Notes: generated by a model from the letters alone, not told the origin. DNA of 64,000 nucleotides from Marinimicrococcus flavescens (GCA_029211145.1 JARGEQ010000025.1:25677-89676), one strand, 5' to 3'; shown: positions 34,720-43,326, counted from the stretch's first letter. Numbers and translations: made by a program.

Positions 34720-35336
34720 GGGGCAGGTGAGGCGGCAGGCCCTACCATGGCCAGCCGTGCCGCGACCGCGGCCTCGAGCGCGGCCATGCTCTCGACCACC
34801 GTGGTCGCCTCGAAGCCGCGCAACCGCTCGGTGTTCTCGAGGTCGATCCGGCGCGGCCAGAGGCGCACCATCCCGTCGGGCGCCATCGTGTCCATCACCG
34901 GCCGCGTGTCGCAGGCATAGACGATGCTGGGGATGCGGCACTTGCCGGCCTGGGCGTAGACATTGGTCACCAGCGTGTCGGAGATGCCGGCCACGCACTT
35001 GGCCACCGTATTCGAGGTCGCCGGCGCCACCACCAGCGTGTGGTACCAGCCATGGTAGAACCGGCCGACCGGTGCCGCCGAGGCGGTGGTGTCCCTGATG
35101 AGCCGGATGGTGTCGGGGAAGGGCTTGCGGTCACGGGTATACATGAAGATCACCTCGGCGGCGGCCTTCGAGAGGAACACGTCCATCATCCCGATGCCGC
35201 GCATCAGCTCGAGACATTCCATGAAATCGTGGCCGGAGCCGGTCAGCGCCCAGGCCAGGCGCGCCCGTCCCGGCTTCTCCTCGTTCTCCTGCCAGCCTTC
35301 CTGCACCCGGTCTTCCTGCACCCGGTCTTCCTGCAC
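34716..35336 (-). CDS. flavoprotein, AfpA/DmrB-like (possible dihydromethanopterin reductase)
   Basis: A 206-residue flavoprotein of the PF02441 fold related to archaeal AfpA and DmrB, which reduce or serve dihydromethanopterin. Seen: LAWALTGSGHDFMECLELM near the N-terminus (flavin phosphate loop), the APATSNTVAKCVAGISDTLVTN motif near residue 105, and VYACDTRPVMDTMAPDG. The start is uncertain: three GTG codons lie in a 15-base tandem repeat (VQEDR-VQEDR-VQEGW), at residues 1, 6 and 11, and homology only starts near residue 25. It is first in the coupled operon with DUF6513 and DUF447. Confidence 0.8.
   Translation of the reverse strand: MQEDRVQEDRVQEGWQENEEKPGRARLAWALTGSGHDFMECLELMRGIGMMDVFLSKAAAEVIFMYTRDRKPFPDTIRLIRDTTASAAPVGRFYHGWYHTLVVAPATSNTVAKCVAGISDTLVTNVYAQAGKCRIPSIVYACDTRPVMDTMAPDGMVRLWPRRIDLENTERLRGFEATTVVESMAALEAAVAARLAMVGPAASPAP
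35292..35336. repeat. three-unit 15-base tandem repeat at the flavoprotein N-terminus
   Basis: On the minus strand, GTGCAGGAAGACCGG occurs twice, followed by the variant GTGCAGGAAGGCTGG. Each unit starts with GTG and contains AGGAAG, so each could offer both an initiation codon and part of a ribosome site. Replication slippage would change the N-terminus by five residues per unit. Confidence 0.85.
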
Positions 35337-35475
35337 GATGTCGCGAAGCTCCCGCCGAGAGTGCCGCCCGAGGATGAGTATCGGCCGCGCGGCGGCCGTG
35401 TCGAGGGTGCGTTGCGGTCTTCCCGCGGCAGTCCATCCATAGGATGCCGGCGGCGCGACCGGAAGGGCAGGCGGC

Positions 35476-36480
35476 TCAGCGCTCGATCGCTGCGCCGGGA
35501 TGGAAAGCGTGAAAGACGAACGCGAACGTCACGTGGTGGGCGACGTCCTCGAAACCGCTGTCGGTGCGGCGCTCGACCACCACGTCGCCGACCTCGCGGC
35601 TCTCGGCGATGACCGGCGCATCGAGCGCCGAGACCTGGCCCGGCCGCCACGACAGGCGCAGCCCGTCCAGGTGGATCTCGCCCGCTGAGCGCAGCTTCTC
35701 GAGGCTCCAGGCGCGCTCGCCCACCACCACCACGCGGGCCAGCGGTGCGATCCCCTCCGGCACCTCGCCGCGATAGAGGAACGGCATGGCGGCGCTGTCG
35801 TAGCCCACATAGGGATTGCTGCCATAGGGCCGCTGGCGCGGCTCGGGAGGCGCCAGCACCTCGCCGTGCGGCGCGCGCTCCGTGAAGCTCGCGAAGGATT
35901 CCAGGCGGGCGGGGAGCATGGCGAGCCTGGTGCCCGTCATCGCCCCGACGACGGCCTCGCCCGAGAACTGCTGCCACCAGCTCTCGGTCTGTCGGTCGTA
36001 CATGACGAGATCGGAATGGCGGAGCTTGCCGGTGGTCCCGAAATCGAGCACCCGGCCGTCGACGCGCCGGTCGAACACGATGGCGGCGTTGCATAGTGGA
36101 CAATAGGTGACGGCCACCGGCACGCCGCCGAGGCGATCGTTGACGATCTCGTGCCACATCAAGATACGCAGGGGATAGGCGCGCGCGAGGCCGCCCAGCT
36201 CGAGACCGATCACCGGCTCCTGCGGCGCCAGCTCCTCCTCCCGGCCCACCGGATGAAAGCGCGGCGCGTCGATTGCCGGGATTCCGTCCTTCGGCGGCCC
36301 GCCGCTCATGATCTCGCCGAGCTCGATGGCATGGCGGCCGAAGTCGGTGCGCGGCCACTCCGCCTGCCACGCGGCCGGCGCCGTTCGGCCGGGCCCCGCG
36401 GCGAGAAGAGGGGACAGGGCGAGCAGCATGCCCGAAAGAAGAGCGCAAATCCGGACCGGCCTCGCGAGTGCACGCATCAC
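35476..36480 (-). CDS. DUF3179 domain secreted protein
   Basis: A 334-residue protein with an N-terminal signal peptide (RICALLSGMLLALSPLLAAGP), hence periplasmic or exported. The DUF3179 core is clear: ARAYPLRILMWHEIVNDRLGGVPVAVTYCPLCNAAIVFDR near residue 100, with a CxxC pair. It continues with GKLRHSDLVMYDRQTESWWQQFSGEAVVG. Proteins of this family have no established function; the CxxC suggests metal or redox chemistry. It lies upstream of the flavoprotein operon on the same strand, with a 139-base gap, and is probably separate from it. Confidence 0.85.
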   Translation of the reverse strand: MMRALARPVRICALLSGMLLALSPLLAAGPGRTAPAAWQAEWPRTDFGRHAIELGEIMSGGPPKDGIPAIDAPRFHPVGREEELAPQEPVIGLELGGLARAYPLRILMWHEIVNDRLGGVPVAVTYCPLCNAAIVFDRRVDGRVLDFGTTGKLRHSDLVMYDRQTESWWQQFSGEAVVGAMTGTRLAMLPARLESFASFTERAPHGEVLAPPEPRQRPYGSNPYVGYDSAAMPFLYRGEVPEGIAPLARVVVVGERAWSLEKLRSAGEIHLDGLRLSWRPGQVSALDAPVIAESREVGDVVVERRTDSGFEDVAHHVTFAFVFHAFHPGAAIER

Positions 36481-36704
36481 GGCGCTTTCCTGATCGCTTC
36501 ACGCCGCACATTCTTGCACTCAGGCCGGCATGGCGGCGTCACGTTCCATCACGAGCGCGCGCAGATGCGCGTCAAAAGCGGGTGATCCTGTAGCGGATGC
36601 TACAGCAGGGCGGTGCGAAGAAGCGCATTCTCCACACATCGGATCGGCACCCGCAGGCGGCGGGCCGGTCCGGGAGCCTGGAAGAACTGGAGCGAGCGAC
36701 GCCG

Positions 36705-36833
36705 ATGCGTGATCCAGCCCCTGAAGATCATCCAAGCTACGAGTTCGATCACACGCCCGAGGATCTCCTGCCGGAGGCCGGCACGACGATGGCCCTGTGC
36801 CTTGCCCTGCTGACCTTCCTCTTCATCCTCTAG
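36705..36833 (+). CDS. possible 42-residue tail-anchored small protein
   Basis: Begins MRDPAPEDHPSYEFDHTPED and ends with a hydrophobic run TMALCLALLTFLFIL, i.e. an acidic soluble part and one C-terminal membrane helix. No convincing SD. The frame is open further upstream, from 36597. It lies in the gene-poor 36481-37293 stretch, where otherwise only a transporter remnant is visible. The charged-then-hydrophobic layout is the only argument for it. Confidence 0.3.
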   Translation: MRDPAPEDHPSYEFDHTPEDLLPEAGTTMALCLALLTFLFIL

Positions 36834-36958
36834 AGCGTTCGGAATCGTCAGGAAGCGCGCTGCGACGCAACGGCCCGGGCAGGACTGCGTCGCGGCGGAC
36901 GATTGCGATCCGTCCTGAAGATCCATGCCAAGGCAGCCGGCTCGGGCGCTCGCCGCTG

Positions 36959-37116
36959 TCAGTCCGCCAGGGACAACCTGCCGACCTTTTCCTCGCGGCC
37001 ATCTTCGGCAGCCTCCTGCCGGTCGGCGGCCAGTACGCTAAAGAGCGTCCATCCCATCGAGTAGAGGATGAAGGCGAAGGGGAGCGCCGCCAGGATGGCG
37101 CCCGTCTGCAGGCCGG
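36959..37116 (-). pseudogene. remnant of a BCCT-family transporter C-terminus
   Basis: Reading the minus strand from about 37116 to the TGA at 36959 gives GLQTGAILAALPFAFILYSM, then GWTLFSVLAADRQEAAED and a short charged tail. This resembles the last membrane helix and cytoplasmic tail of betaine/carnitine/choline (BCCT) transporters. Upstream of it the frame turns into low-complexity proline- and arginine-rich sequence with no further homology that I can see, and no start. It is therefore read as a deletion remnant. The rest of 36834-37293 shows nothing. Confidence 0.4.
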
Positions 37117-37293
37117 CTGGCGGAAGGCGTGGGACACGGAGGGTCTCCAGCGGCCGGGGCAGGATGGTGGGCCTCCCGCTGCCCGGCGTCGGGAACAGTC
37201 GAGCAGAAAGCGGCGGCGCGGCGCGGATCCCCGATGCAACAGGCTGTTGCCGCGGCGGTTCCGGCTACCGTCGTAGAAGCGGCAGGCGCCGCT

Positions 37294-37902
37294 TCAGCCG
37301 TGCACGCGGCTGCTTGCCGGAAAGAGAGTGCCGAGCGGCGGCGCGTCACGATGCGCAAACGCGATGCGCTGCTCGAAGCCCGCCGCGAGGCGGGTGAAGG
37401 CGGCGTCCACCACCCCCGCCGCAGCGAGCGACGCGAGGTCCGCGCCCGCCTGCATGGCCGCCGACTTCACCAGAACCAGCCGCTCGGCCGCCAGCCGCCG
37501 CGCCAGGATGAGGGCCAGGCTGTCGGAGGTGATCTCCCAGGAGGGCTCGATGGTGCCGTCGGTGCCGATCATGCACCAGGGCAGCCAGACGGCGCGGCCG
37601 CCCACCCGCCGCAGGGCTGCCACCTCCTCCTCGCTCTCCACGAGGCCCAGCCGCGGCTCGAGTGCCTGGAGGACGAGGGCGTATTGCTGCATGGCGAGGA
37701 TCGCCATGCGATGCGCTGCCAGATCGTCGAAGCCGAGCCGCTGCTGCGCCGCCCGCACCTGGTCGGCGAACGGCCCGCCACCCGCCACCACCAGCCGTGC
37801 GGGCCCCTCCGTCCCGGCGATGGCAGCAAGCCAGGGGACCAGCGCCGAGGTGTCCATGAGGCTCCCTCCGATCTTGACGATCCACAGCGGCTCGCGGTTC
37901 AT
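37294..37902 (-). CDS. mfnE: MfnE-like amino-acid-kinase-family protein (methylofuran biosynthesis)
   Basis: A 202-residue protein of the amino acid kinase fold. Archaeal MfnE phosphorylates aminomethyl-furanmethanol phosphate to the diphosphate used by MfnF. Seen: LWIVKIGGSLMDTSALVPWL (the nucleotide-phosphate lysine and GGS loop), ARLVVAGGGPFADQVRAAQ near residue 38, and WEITSDSLALILARRLAAERLVLVKS near residue 130. The start has AGGGAG upstream. It is separated from its likely partners MfnF and MfnB by more than 22 kb, with a transport island in between. Substrate is inferred from the family and the H4MPT context. Confidence 0.78.
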   Translation of the reverse strand: MNREPLWIVKIGGSLMDTSALVPWLAAIAGTEGPARLVVAGGGPFADQVRAAQQRLGFDDLAAHRMAILAMQQYALVLQALEPRLGLVESEEEVAALRRVGGRAVWLPWCMIGTDGTIEPSWEITSDSLALILARRLAAERLVLVKSAAMQAGADLASLAAAGVVDAAFTRLAAGFEQRIAFAHRDAPPLGTLFPASSRVHG

Positions 37903-38012
37903 TCCCGGCTCCCTGCACGGCGGCAGGTGCCATGCCTGCGCCACCGGCGAGGCTAGGGCGGGTGCCGGCGGGGCGGCAAGTGGGGCGGGCCCGCGAGGGG
38001 AAGGGGCGAGGC

Positions 38013-38918
38013 ATGAGTACGCGGATGCGGGCGGCGGCCCTGGAGGCGGGGCGGCAGCGGCTCGGCCTGCTCATGGGTCTTGCCGGGGTGGCCACGTTCA
38101 GCCTGACCCTGCCGGCCACACGTCTGGCCGTGCAGGAGCTCGATGTCTGGTTTGTAGCCTTCGGCCGCATGACCCTCGGTGCCGTGGCGGCGCTGATCTA
38201 TCTCGTAGCGGTGCGCGCGCCCCTGCCGGATCGCCGCAGCCTGCCATGGCTGGCGGCGGCCTCGCTGGGCGTGGTGCTGGGCTTTCCTTTGTTCTCGACC
38301 CTGGCCATGCAGTCGGTGGACGCCTCGCACGGCGGCGTGGTGCTGGCCGTCCTGCCGCTCTGCACCGCGGCGGCCGCCGCCCTGCTGGCGCGCGAGCGGC
38401 CGTCGCCGGCCTTTTGGCTAGTGGCCTCGGCTGGCGGCCTGCTGGTGCTGGTCTTCGCCCTGCTGCGCGGCCAGGGCATGCCTGCCGCCGGCGATCTCCA
38501 CCTGGTGCTGGCATGCCTTGGCGGCGCGCTCGGCTATGCCACCGGCGGGGCCCTTGCCCGCCACATGCCGGGCCTCGCGGTGATCGCCTGGGCGTTGCTG
38601 ATGGCCTTGCCGTTCCTCCTGCTGGCCGCCCCGCTCTGGGTGCCGCCGGCGCTGCCCTCGGCCAGCGCCGTGACCTGGGCCTGCTTTCTCTACGTGGCGC
38701 TGGGCAGCCAGTTCATCGGCTTCTGGTTCTGGTATCGCGGCCTCGCCGAGGGCGGCATCGCCAAGGTCAGCCAGCTCCAGCTCCTGCAGCCCTTCCTCAC
38801 GCTGGCCGCCAGCGGCTTTCTGCTGCACGAGGAGCTGGATGAGGTGACCTGGGCGTTCGCCGCCGCTACGATCGGTCTGGTATGGCTCGCACGGCGCTGC
38901 AGGATCGGGCGGGCCTGA
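38013..38918 (+). CDS. EamA/DMT family exporter
   Basis: Inner-membrane protein of 301 residues with ten predicted helices in two EamA repeats. The first repeat begins GLLMGLAGVATFSLTLPATRLAV; the second ends with SQFIGFWFWYRGLAEGGIAKVSQLQLLQPFLTLA, the typical DMT signature. The chosen ATG follows GGGGCGAGGC. Such carriers often export amino acids or metabolites; the substrate is unknown. The OsmC gene starts 27 bases after its stop and may be co-transcribed. Confidence 0.88.
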   Translation: MSTRMRAAALEAGRQRLGLLMGLAGVATFSLTLPATRLAVQELDVWFVAFGRMTLGAVAALIYLVAVRAPLPDRRSLPWLAAASLGVVLGFPLFSTLAMQSVDASHGGVVLAVLPLCTAAAAALLARERPSPAFWLVASAGGLLVLVFALLRGQGMPAAGDLHLVLACLGGALGYATGGALARHMPGLAVIAWALLMALPFLLLAAPLWVPPALPSASAVTWACFLYVALGSQFIGFWFWYRGLAEGGIAKVSQLQLLQPFLTLAASGFLLHEELDEVTWAFAAATIGLVWLARRCRIGRA

Positions 38919-38945
38919 GCCTTGCCTGTTGCGCGGGAGAAGGTC

Positions 38946-39416
38946 ATGGGCGAGCACCGCTACGCGGTCACCGTGGAATGGACCGGCAATAGCGGCCGCG
39001 GCACCAGCTCGTACGATGCCTATTCGCGCAGCCACGAGATCACCGTCTCGGGCAAGCACGTCATCGCCGGCTCCTCCGATCCGCACTTCCGCGGCGATCC
39101 GCACCGCTACAATCCCGAGGAGCTGCTGGTGGCCTCGCTCTCGGCCTGCCACATGCTCTGGTACCTGCATCTGTGCGCCGATGCCGGCCTGCATGTGCGC
39201 TCCTATCTCGACCGCGCCGCGGGCAGCATGACCACGAGCGGCGGAGGCGGCCGGTTCACCGAGGTGGTGCTGCGGCCGCGGGTCGAGCTTCTGGGCGAGA
39301 GCGACCTTGCTCTGGCCGAGCGGCTGCACGAGGAAGCCCACGCCCGCTGCTTCGTCGCTTCCTCCGTCAACTTCCCGGTGCGGATCGAGCCCACCATCGC
39401 CCGCTCCGGCCGCTGA
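38946..39416 (+). CDS. OsmC family protein
   Basis: A 156-residue OsmC/Ohr-like protein, cytoplasmic, of the group that reduces organic or fatty-acid hydroperoxides with a cysteine pair. Seen: YNPEELLVASLSACHMLWYLHLC near residue 60, holding the first conserved cysteine (ACH), and ARCFVASSVNFPVRIEPT near the end, holding the second. The ATG at 38946 has GGGAGAAGG upstream; an earlier TTG at 38922 is less likely. The YDAYSRSHEITVSGKHVIAGSSDP opening matches the OsmC subgroup with unknown substrate. Confidence 0.88.
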   Translation: MGEHRYAVTVEWTGNSGRGTSSYDAYSRSHEITVSGKHVIAGSSDPHFRGDPHRYNPEELLVASLSACHMLWYLHLCADAGLHVRSYLDRAAGSMTTSGGGGRFTEVVLRPRVELLGESDLALAERLHEEAHARCFVASSVNFPVRIEPTIARSGR

Positions 39417-39448
39417 GCCTTCCCTCGACCCCTCGCGAGCAGATCTCC

Positions 39449-40294
39449 TTGACCAGCACCGTCTCCCGGCTCTTTGCCGCCCCCGCCCCGTGGCTCATGG
39501 GGGTGGTCAACGTCACCCCCGACAGCTTCACCGACGGCGGCCGCTTCCTCGCTGCCGAGAGCGCGGTGGCGCACGGCCGCGCGCTTCTCGCCGACGGCGC
39601 TCAGCTTCTCGACCTGGGCGGCGAGTCCACGGCACCGGGCCGCAGCCCCATCGGCGCTGCCGAGGAGTTGGCGCGGATCGAGCCGGTGGTCCGCGCGCTG
39701 GCCGGCGAGGCGGTGCTGTCGATCGACACCTACCACGCCGCCACCGCCGAGCGCTGCCTCGAGCTGGGTGCGCGGATCATCAACGACGTCTCGGCCATGC
39801 GTGCCGATCTGGCCATGGTGGAGCTGCTGCGCCGGCACGACTGCCCGGTGGTGCTGATGCACGCCAAGGACGGCCCGCTCCCCCATGCCACAGACCGACC
39901 CGCTTCCTTCACCGACGCGCTGCAGGGTGTGGGCGACTTTCTGGCGGAACGCGTCGACTTCGCAGTGAAACACGGCATCGCCGCCGAGCGGCTGGTGCTC
40001 GATCCCGGCATGGGCCGCTTCGTGAGTCTCGATCCGGCGGATTCCTTCCGCCTGCTCGAGAAGTTCGAGCTGCTGGTGGAGCGTTTCCGGCCGATCCCGC
40101 TCCTCATCGGCACCTCCCGCAAGGGCTTTTTGGGGGTGCCGATGGCCGACCGCGACCCGCTCTCCCAGCTCACCGCCCTCATCGCCGCCGCCAAGGGAGC
40201 ACGCTTCATCCGCACCCACGAGGTGCGCATGGCCCGGCAGTTCCTCGACGCGTGGCGGGCGATGGGCCAGCCCTTGCGGGCAGCCTGCGATTGA
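39449..40294 (+). CDS. dihydropteroate synthase family protein
   Basis: A 281-residue TIM barrel of the DHPS family, which condenses the pterin pyrophosphate with p-aminobenzoate or an analogue. Seen: LMGVVNVTPDSFTDGGRFL at the N-terminus, LLDLGGESTAPGRSPIGAAEE, LSIDTYHAATAE, IINDVSAMR, and the C-terminal IGTSRKGFLG plus RTHEVRMARQFLDAW. The usual DPGIGFGK stretch reads DPGMGRFVS, so the phenylalanine-glycine-lysine part is changed. TTG is taken as start since homology extends before the first ATG at 39497. It may be the folate enzyme (FolP) or an H4MPT-branch version; the altered loop and the setting favour the latter. Confidence 0.8.
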   Translation: MTSTVSRLFAAPAPWLMGVVNVTPDSFTDGGRFLAAESAVAHGRALLADGAQLLDLGGESTAPGRSPIGAAEELARIEPVVRALAGEAVLSIDTYHAATAERCLELGARIINDVSAMRADLAMVELLRRHDCPVVLMHAKDGPLPHATDRPASFTDALQGVGDFLAERVDFAVKHGIAAERLVLDPGMGRFVSLDPADSFRLLEKFELLVERFRPIPLLIGTSRKGFLGVPMADRDPLSQLTALIAAAKGARFIRTHEVRMARQFLDAWRAMGQPLRAACD

Positions 40295-40355
40295 CAGCAA
40301 CCGCCCGGTCCGTGCAACAGCATGGGTGGACCGCCATCCTGGAGACCAACGGGCA

Positions 40356-41345
40356 ATGCACCGCCGACTGCTGGCCCTGCTGCCGGCCGCTCTCATGGCT
40401 GCTGCGGCAGCCTCGACCGCGCTCGCCGCATGGCCCGAAAAGCAGGTAACGGCGTTCGTGCCCTATCCGGCCTCGACCCTGGCGGGGCAGACCGTCCGGG
40501 CCTTCAATGACGCGATCCGCGGCGGGGAGCTGCTGCCGCAGCCGCTCCTCGTCAAGAACAGCCACCGGCATTTCTCGCGGGGCGCCCGGGAGGCGCTCGA
40601 GGCGCCGGCGGACGGCTACAGCTTTCTCGTGCTCGACCCCGCCATCATGGGGGCAGAAGCTGCGGGCCATCTCGACTTCGGCTTCGAGGACCTGACGCCG
40701 GTGGCCGAGACCGGACGCTACTGCATGCTCGTGGTGACCGCCCGTGACAGCGGCATCGACTCGCTCGGGGTGCTGGTGCAGCGCGCGAAGAGCGAGCCGG
40801 GCTCGCTTGTCTGGGGCGCCAACCTGCGCGGCTACAACCACCTGGCCGGGCTGGCGCTCGCCAACGAGGCGGAGATCGAGCTGCCGGTCACCCAGACCGG
40901 CGGGGCCGAGGAGAGCGTTGAGGCACTGCTGAGCGGGCGGATCGCCGCCACCGCCATGACGCCGGCCGAATATTTCCGGCTGGCCTTCCTGCCGAGCGGT
41001 GCCGAGGACCCGGCCGCACCGGTGCGGCCGATCGCCTATCTGGGCGGCGAGCGGCTGCTGCGCCTGCCCGACGTGCCGACCGCGCAGGAGGCCGGCCACC
41101 AGGTCCGGTTCTGCGTGCCCGTCTGGTGGTTCGCCCCGAAGAACACGCCGGCCGCCGCGGTCGAGGCGATGGCGGGGACGCTGCAGCAGGCGGCCCAGAG
41201 CGAGCGCCTTCGCAAGTTCTGGACCGGCCGCGACATGGACCCGACCTTCCTGCGCGGCGAGGCGCTGCAGGAGAGCCTCGTGCGGACCTGGGAGATGATG
41301 GAGATCCCCGCCATCGAGGCTCTCGAGGCCCGCCCCGGCGGCTAG
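40356..41345 (+). CDS. TctC/Bug family periplasmic binding protein
   Basis: Solute receptor of tripartite tricarboxylate-type transporters. 329 residues with signal peptide (LLALLPAALMAAAAASTALAA then WPEKQVTAFVPYP). Bug-family features include the ADGYSFLVLDPAIMG loop near residue 87, WGANLRGYNHLAGLALANEAEIELP near residue 155, and the closing VWWFAPKNTPAAAVEAM. No TctA/TctB membrane genes are adjacent; orphan receptors of this family are common in alphaproteobacteria. Ligand unknown, most likely a carboxylate. The next genes run on the opposite strand. Confidence 0.87.
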   Translation: MHRRLLALLPAALMAAAAASTALAAWPEKQVTAFVPYPASTLAGQTVRAFNDAIRGGELLPQPLLVKNSHRHFSRGAREALEAPADGYSFLVLDPAIMGAEAAGHLDFGFEDLTPVAETGRYCMLVVTARDSGIDSLGVLVQRAKSEPGSLVWGANLRGYNHLAGLALANEAEIELPVTQTGGAEESVEALLSGRIAATAMTPAEYFRLAFLPSGAEDPAAPVRPIAYLGGERLLRLPDVPTAQEAGHQVRFCVPVWWFAPKNTPAAAVEAMAGTLQQAAQSERLRKFWTGRDMDPTFLRGEALQESLVRTWEMMEIPAIEALEARPGG

Positions 41346-41414
41346 AGCCCTCCCCGGGCAGCGGAAACAGGGGACGGGCGGCCGTGATGGCCGCCCTGCC
41401 GGGTGCTGTCGGGC

Positions 41415-42347
41415 TCAGAACGCGACCTGGTCGCCGCCCTTGAGGGCCAGGATCTCGCGGGCTTCGGTGGGCGAGGCGATCTCGAGGCCCAGGCCCTCGA
41501 TGATCATGCGCACGCGGCGCACCTGGGCGGCATTGCTCGCGGCGAGCTTGCCGGGGCCGTCCCACAGCGAGTCCTCGAGGCCGACGCGCACGTTGGCTCC
41601 CTGGGCCGCAGCCATGGCGGCGATCGGCATCTGGTTGCGGCCGGCACCGAGCACCGACCAGCGATAGGCATCGCCGAACAGGCGGTCGGCGGTGCGCTTC
41701 ATGTGCATCACGTCCTCGGGGTGCGTGCCGATACCGCCCAGGATCCCGAACACGGTCTGCACGAAGAGCGGCGTCTTGACGAGGCCACGGTCGAGAAAAT
41801 GCGCCAGATTATAGAGATGGCCGACGTCGTAGCACTCGAACTCGAAGCGCGTTCCGCCATCGCTCAGCGTCTTGAGGACATACTCGATGTCCTTGAACGT
41901 GTTGCGGAAGATGAGATCGCGGCTGTTCTCGAGATGGGTCCGCTCCCACTCATGCTTGAACTCCTTGAAGCGGCCCAGCATGGGAAAGAGGCCGAAGTTC
42001 ATCGAGCCCATGTTGAGGGAGGCCACCTCGGGCTTGAAGACCTTGGCCGGCCCGATGCGCTCGTCGACGGTCATGTTGGGCGCGCCGCCGGTGGTGATGT
42101 TCACCACGCAGTCCGACTGCTGCTTGATGCGCGGCAGGAACTTCTTGAACGCCTCGGGGCTCTGGTCGGGCTTGCCGGTCTCGGGGTCGCGGGCGTGCAG
42201 GTGGATGACGGCGGCGCCCGCCTCGGCGGCGCCGATCGCCGCATCGGCGATCTCGTCGGCGGTCACCGGCAGGTGCGGCGACATGGAAGGCGTATGGATG
42301 GCGCCGGTGACGGCGCAGGTGATGACGACCTTGCGGCTCTTGGCCAT
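41415..42347 (-). CDS. beta-keto acid cleavage enzyme (BKACE, DUF849)
   Basis: Zinc-dependent enzyme that cleaves a beta-keto acid with acetyl-CoA, giving acetoacetate and a new CoA ester. 310 residues. Seen: VVITCAVTGAIHTPSMSPHLPVT at the N-terminus, metal-binding histidines in AAVIHLHARDPETGKP (His49, His51), VVNITTGGAPNMTVDERI, and RWSVLGAGRNQMPIAAMAAAQGANVRVGLEDS near residue 230, the CoA-binding and metal-site block. It is the last gene of the minus-strand module, 28 bases after a beta-hydroxyacid-type dehydrogenase that could make its keto substrate. Confidence 0.9.
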   Translation of the reverse strand: MAKSRKVVITCAVTGAIHTPSMSPHLPVTADEIADAAIGAAEAGAAVIHLHARDPETGKPDQSPEAFKKFLPRIKQQSDCVVNITTGGAPNMTVDERIGPAKVFKPEVASLNMGSMNFGLFPMLGRFKEFKHEWERTHLENSRDLIFRNTFKDIEYVLKTLSDGGTRFEFECYDVGHLYNLAHFLDRGLVKTPLFVQTVFGILGGIGTHPEDVMHMKRTADRLFGDAYRWSVLGAGRNQMPIAAMAAAQGANVRVGLEDSLWDGPGKLAASNAAQVRRVRMIIEGLGLEIASPTEAREILALKGGDQVAF

Positions 42348-42375
42348 TGGTTCTCTCTCGCTTGTCTCGGAAAAT

Positions 42376-43326
42376 TCAGTCGCCGATATCCTTGGCGGCC
42401 CGTCGCTTGTGCCCGGCAAGCGCCATCAGGCGCCGGTCGCGCCAGTTCTGGCGCTCGGCAAGCGCGTCCTCGGCCACCCGCCCGCGGCGCTCCTTCTCGA
42501 CCTTCTCCAGGACCGGGCCGGCCCAGTCGACACGGCGCTGCATGGAGGGGAAGAGGGTCTCGTAGATGCCCTGGTAGCGGGTGACGTAGTCGCGCACCCC
42601 GCCGGGCGCGTTGAGGTCGATGGTCTCGAACGGGCCCATGAAGGACCAGCGCAGCGCCAGGCCCTCGCGCAGGCCGATATCGATTTCCTCGGCGGTGCAC
42701 AAGCCGTCCGCCACCAGCCGGAAAGCTTCTTCCAGCAGAGCGCCTTGCATCCGGTTCATGACAAACCCGTCGAGCTCGCGGGTCATCATGATGGGCGACT
42801 GGCCGATGGCCCGCATCACGCCGGCGGCGCGATCCATGGAAGCCTTCGAGGTCCACGGAGCCGGCACCACCTCCACCGCCGGGATCAGATAGGGCGGGTT
42901 GAGCGGGTGGGTCACGACGCAGCGCTCGCGCCCCTCGAGATGCTCGGTGAACCTGGAGGGCACGATCGCCGAGGTGGAGCTGGCGAGAATTGCCTCGCGG
43001 GGCGCCAGCGGATCCATGCGGGCCCAGAGCTCGCGCTTGACCTCGACCCTCTCGGGCGCGTTCTCCTGCACCCAGGCGACCCCCGCCAGCGCCTCCCCGA
43101 GATCCGTCGCGGGCGCGATGCGCGCCATGACCGCCGGCACGTCTTGGCCGTCCAGCAGGCCGTGATGCGCCATGTCCGCCAGCAGCGGCTCGATGGTCGC
43201 CAGGGTGCGCGCCGGCACCGCCGCATCGGCGTCCCAAAGCCGCACGCTCCAGCCGGCGCGGGCAAAGGCTATCGCCCAGGCGCGGCCGATCAGGCCGGCC
43301 CCGACGATCGCTACGGTCTCGCTCAT
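42376..43326 (-). CDS. 3-hydroxyacyl-CoA / L-gulonate 3-dehydrogenase-like (lambda-crystallin family)
   Basis: NAD-dependent dehydrogenase oxidising a beta-hydroxy acid or ester. 316 residues. Rossmann motif VAIVGAGLIGRAWAIAFARAG, WVQENAPERVEVKRELWARMD near residue 90, the catalytic histidine in CVVTHPLNPPYLIPAVEVVP near residue 140, and the C-terminal domain with ELDGFVMNRMQGALLEEAFRL and FMGPFETIDLNAPGG. The last stretch resembles lambda-crystallin (L-gulonate 3-dehydrogenase) more than classical fatty-acid HADs or L-carnitine dehydrogenase. With BKACE next to it, a route from beta-hydroxy acid to keto acid to acetoacetate is the natural reading. Confidence 0.86.
   Translation of the reverse strand: MSETVAIVGAGLIGRAWAIAFARAGWSVRLWDADAAVPARTLATIEPLLADMAHHGLLDGQDVPAVMARIAPATDLGEALAGVAWVQENAPERVEVKRELWARMDPLAPREAILASSTSAIVPSRFTEHLEGRERCVVTHPLNPPYLIPAVEVVPAPWTSKASMDRAAGVMRAIGQSPIMMTRELDGFVMNRMQGALLEEAFRLVADGLCTAEEIDIGLREGLALRWSFMGPFETIDLNAPGGVRDYVTRYQGIYETLFPSMQRRVDWAGPVLEKVEKERRGRVAEDALAERQNWRDRRLMALAGHKRRAAKDIGD

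Noticed and set aside
42376..43326. L-carnitine dehydrogenase feeding a dehydrocarnitine-cleaving BKACE
   Set aside because: The sequence around HPLNPPYLIP and GPFETIDLN fits lambda-crystallin/L-gulonate dehydrogenase better, there is no fused thioesterase, and no betaine or carnitine uptake gene is intact nearby.
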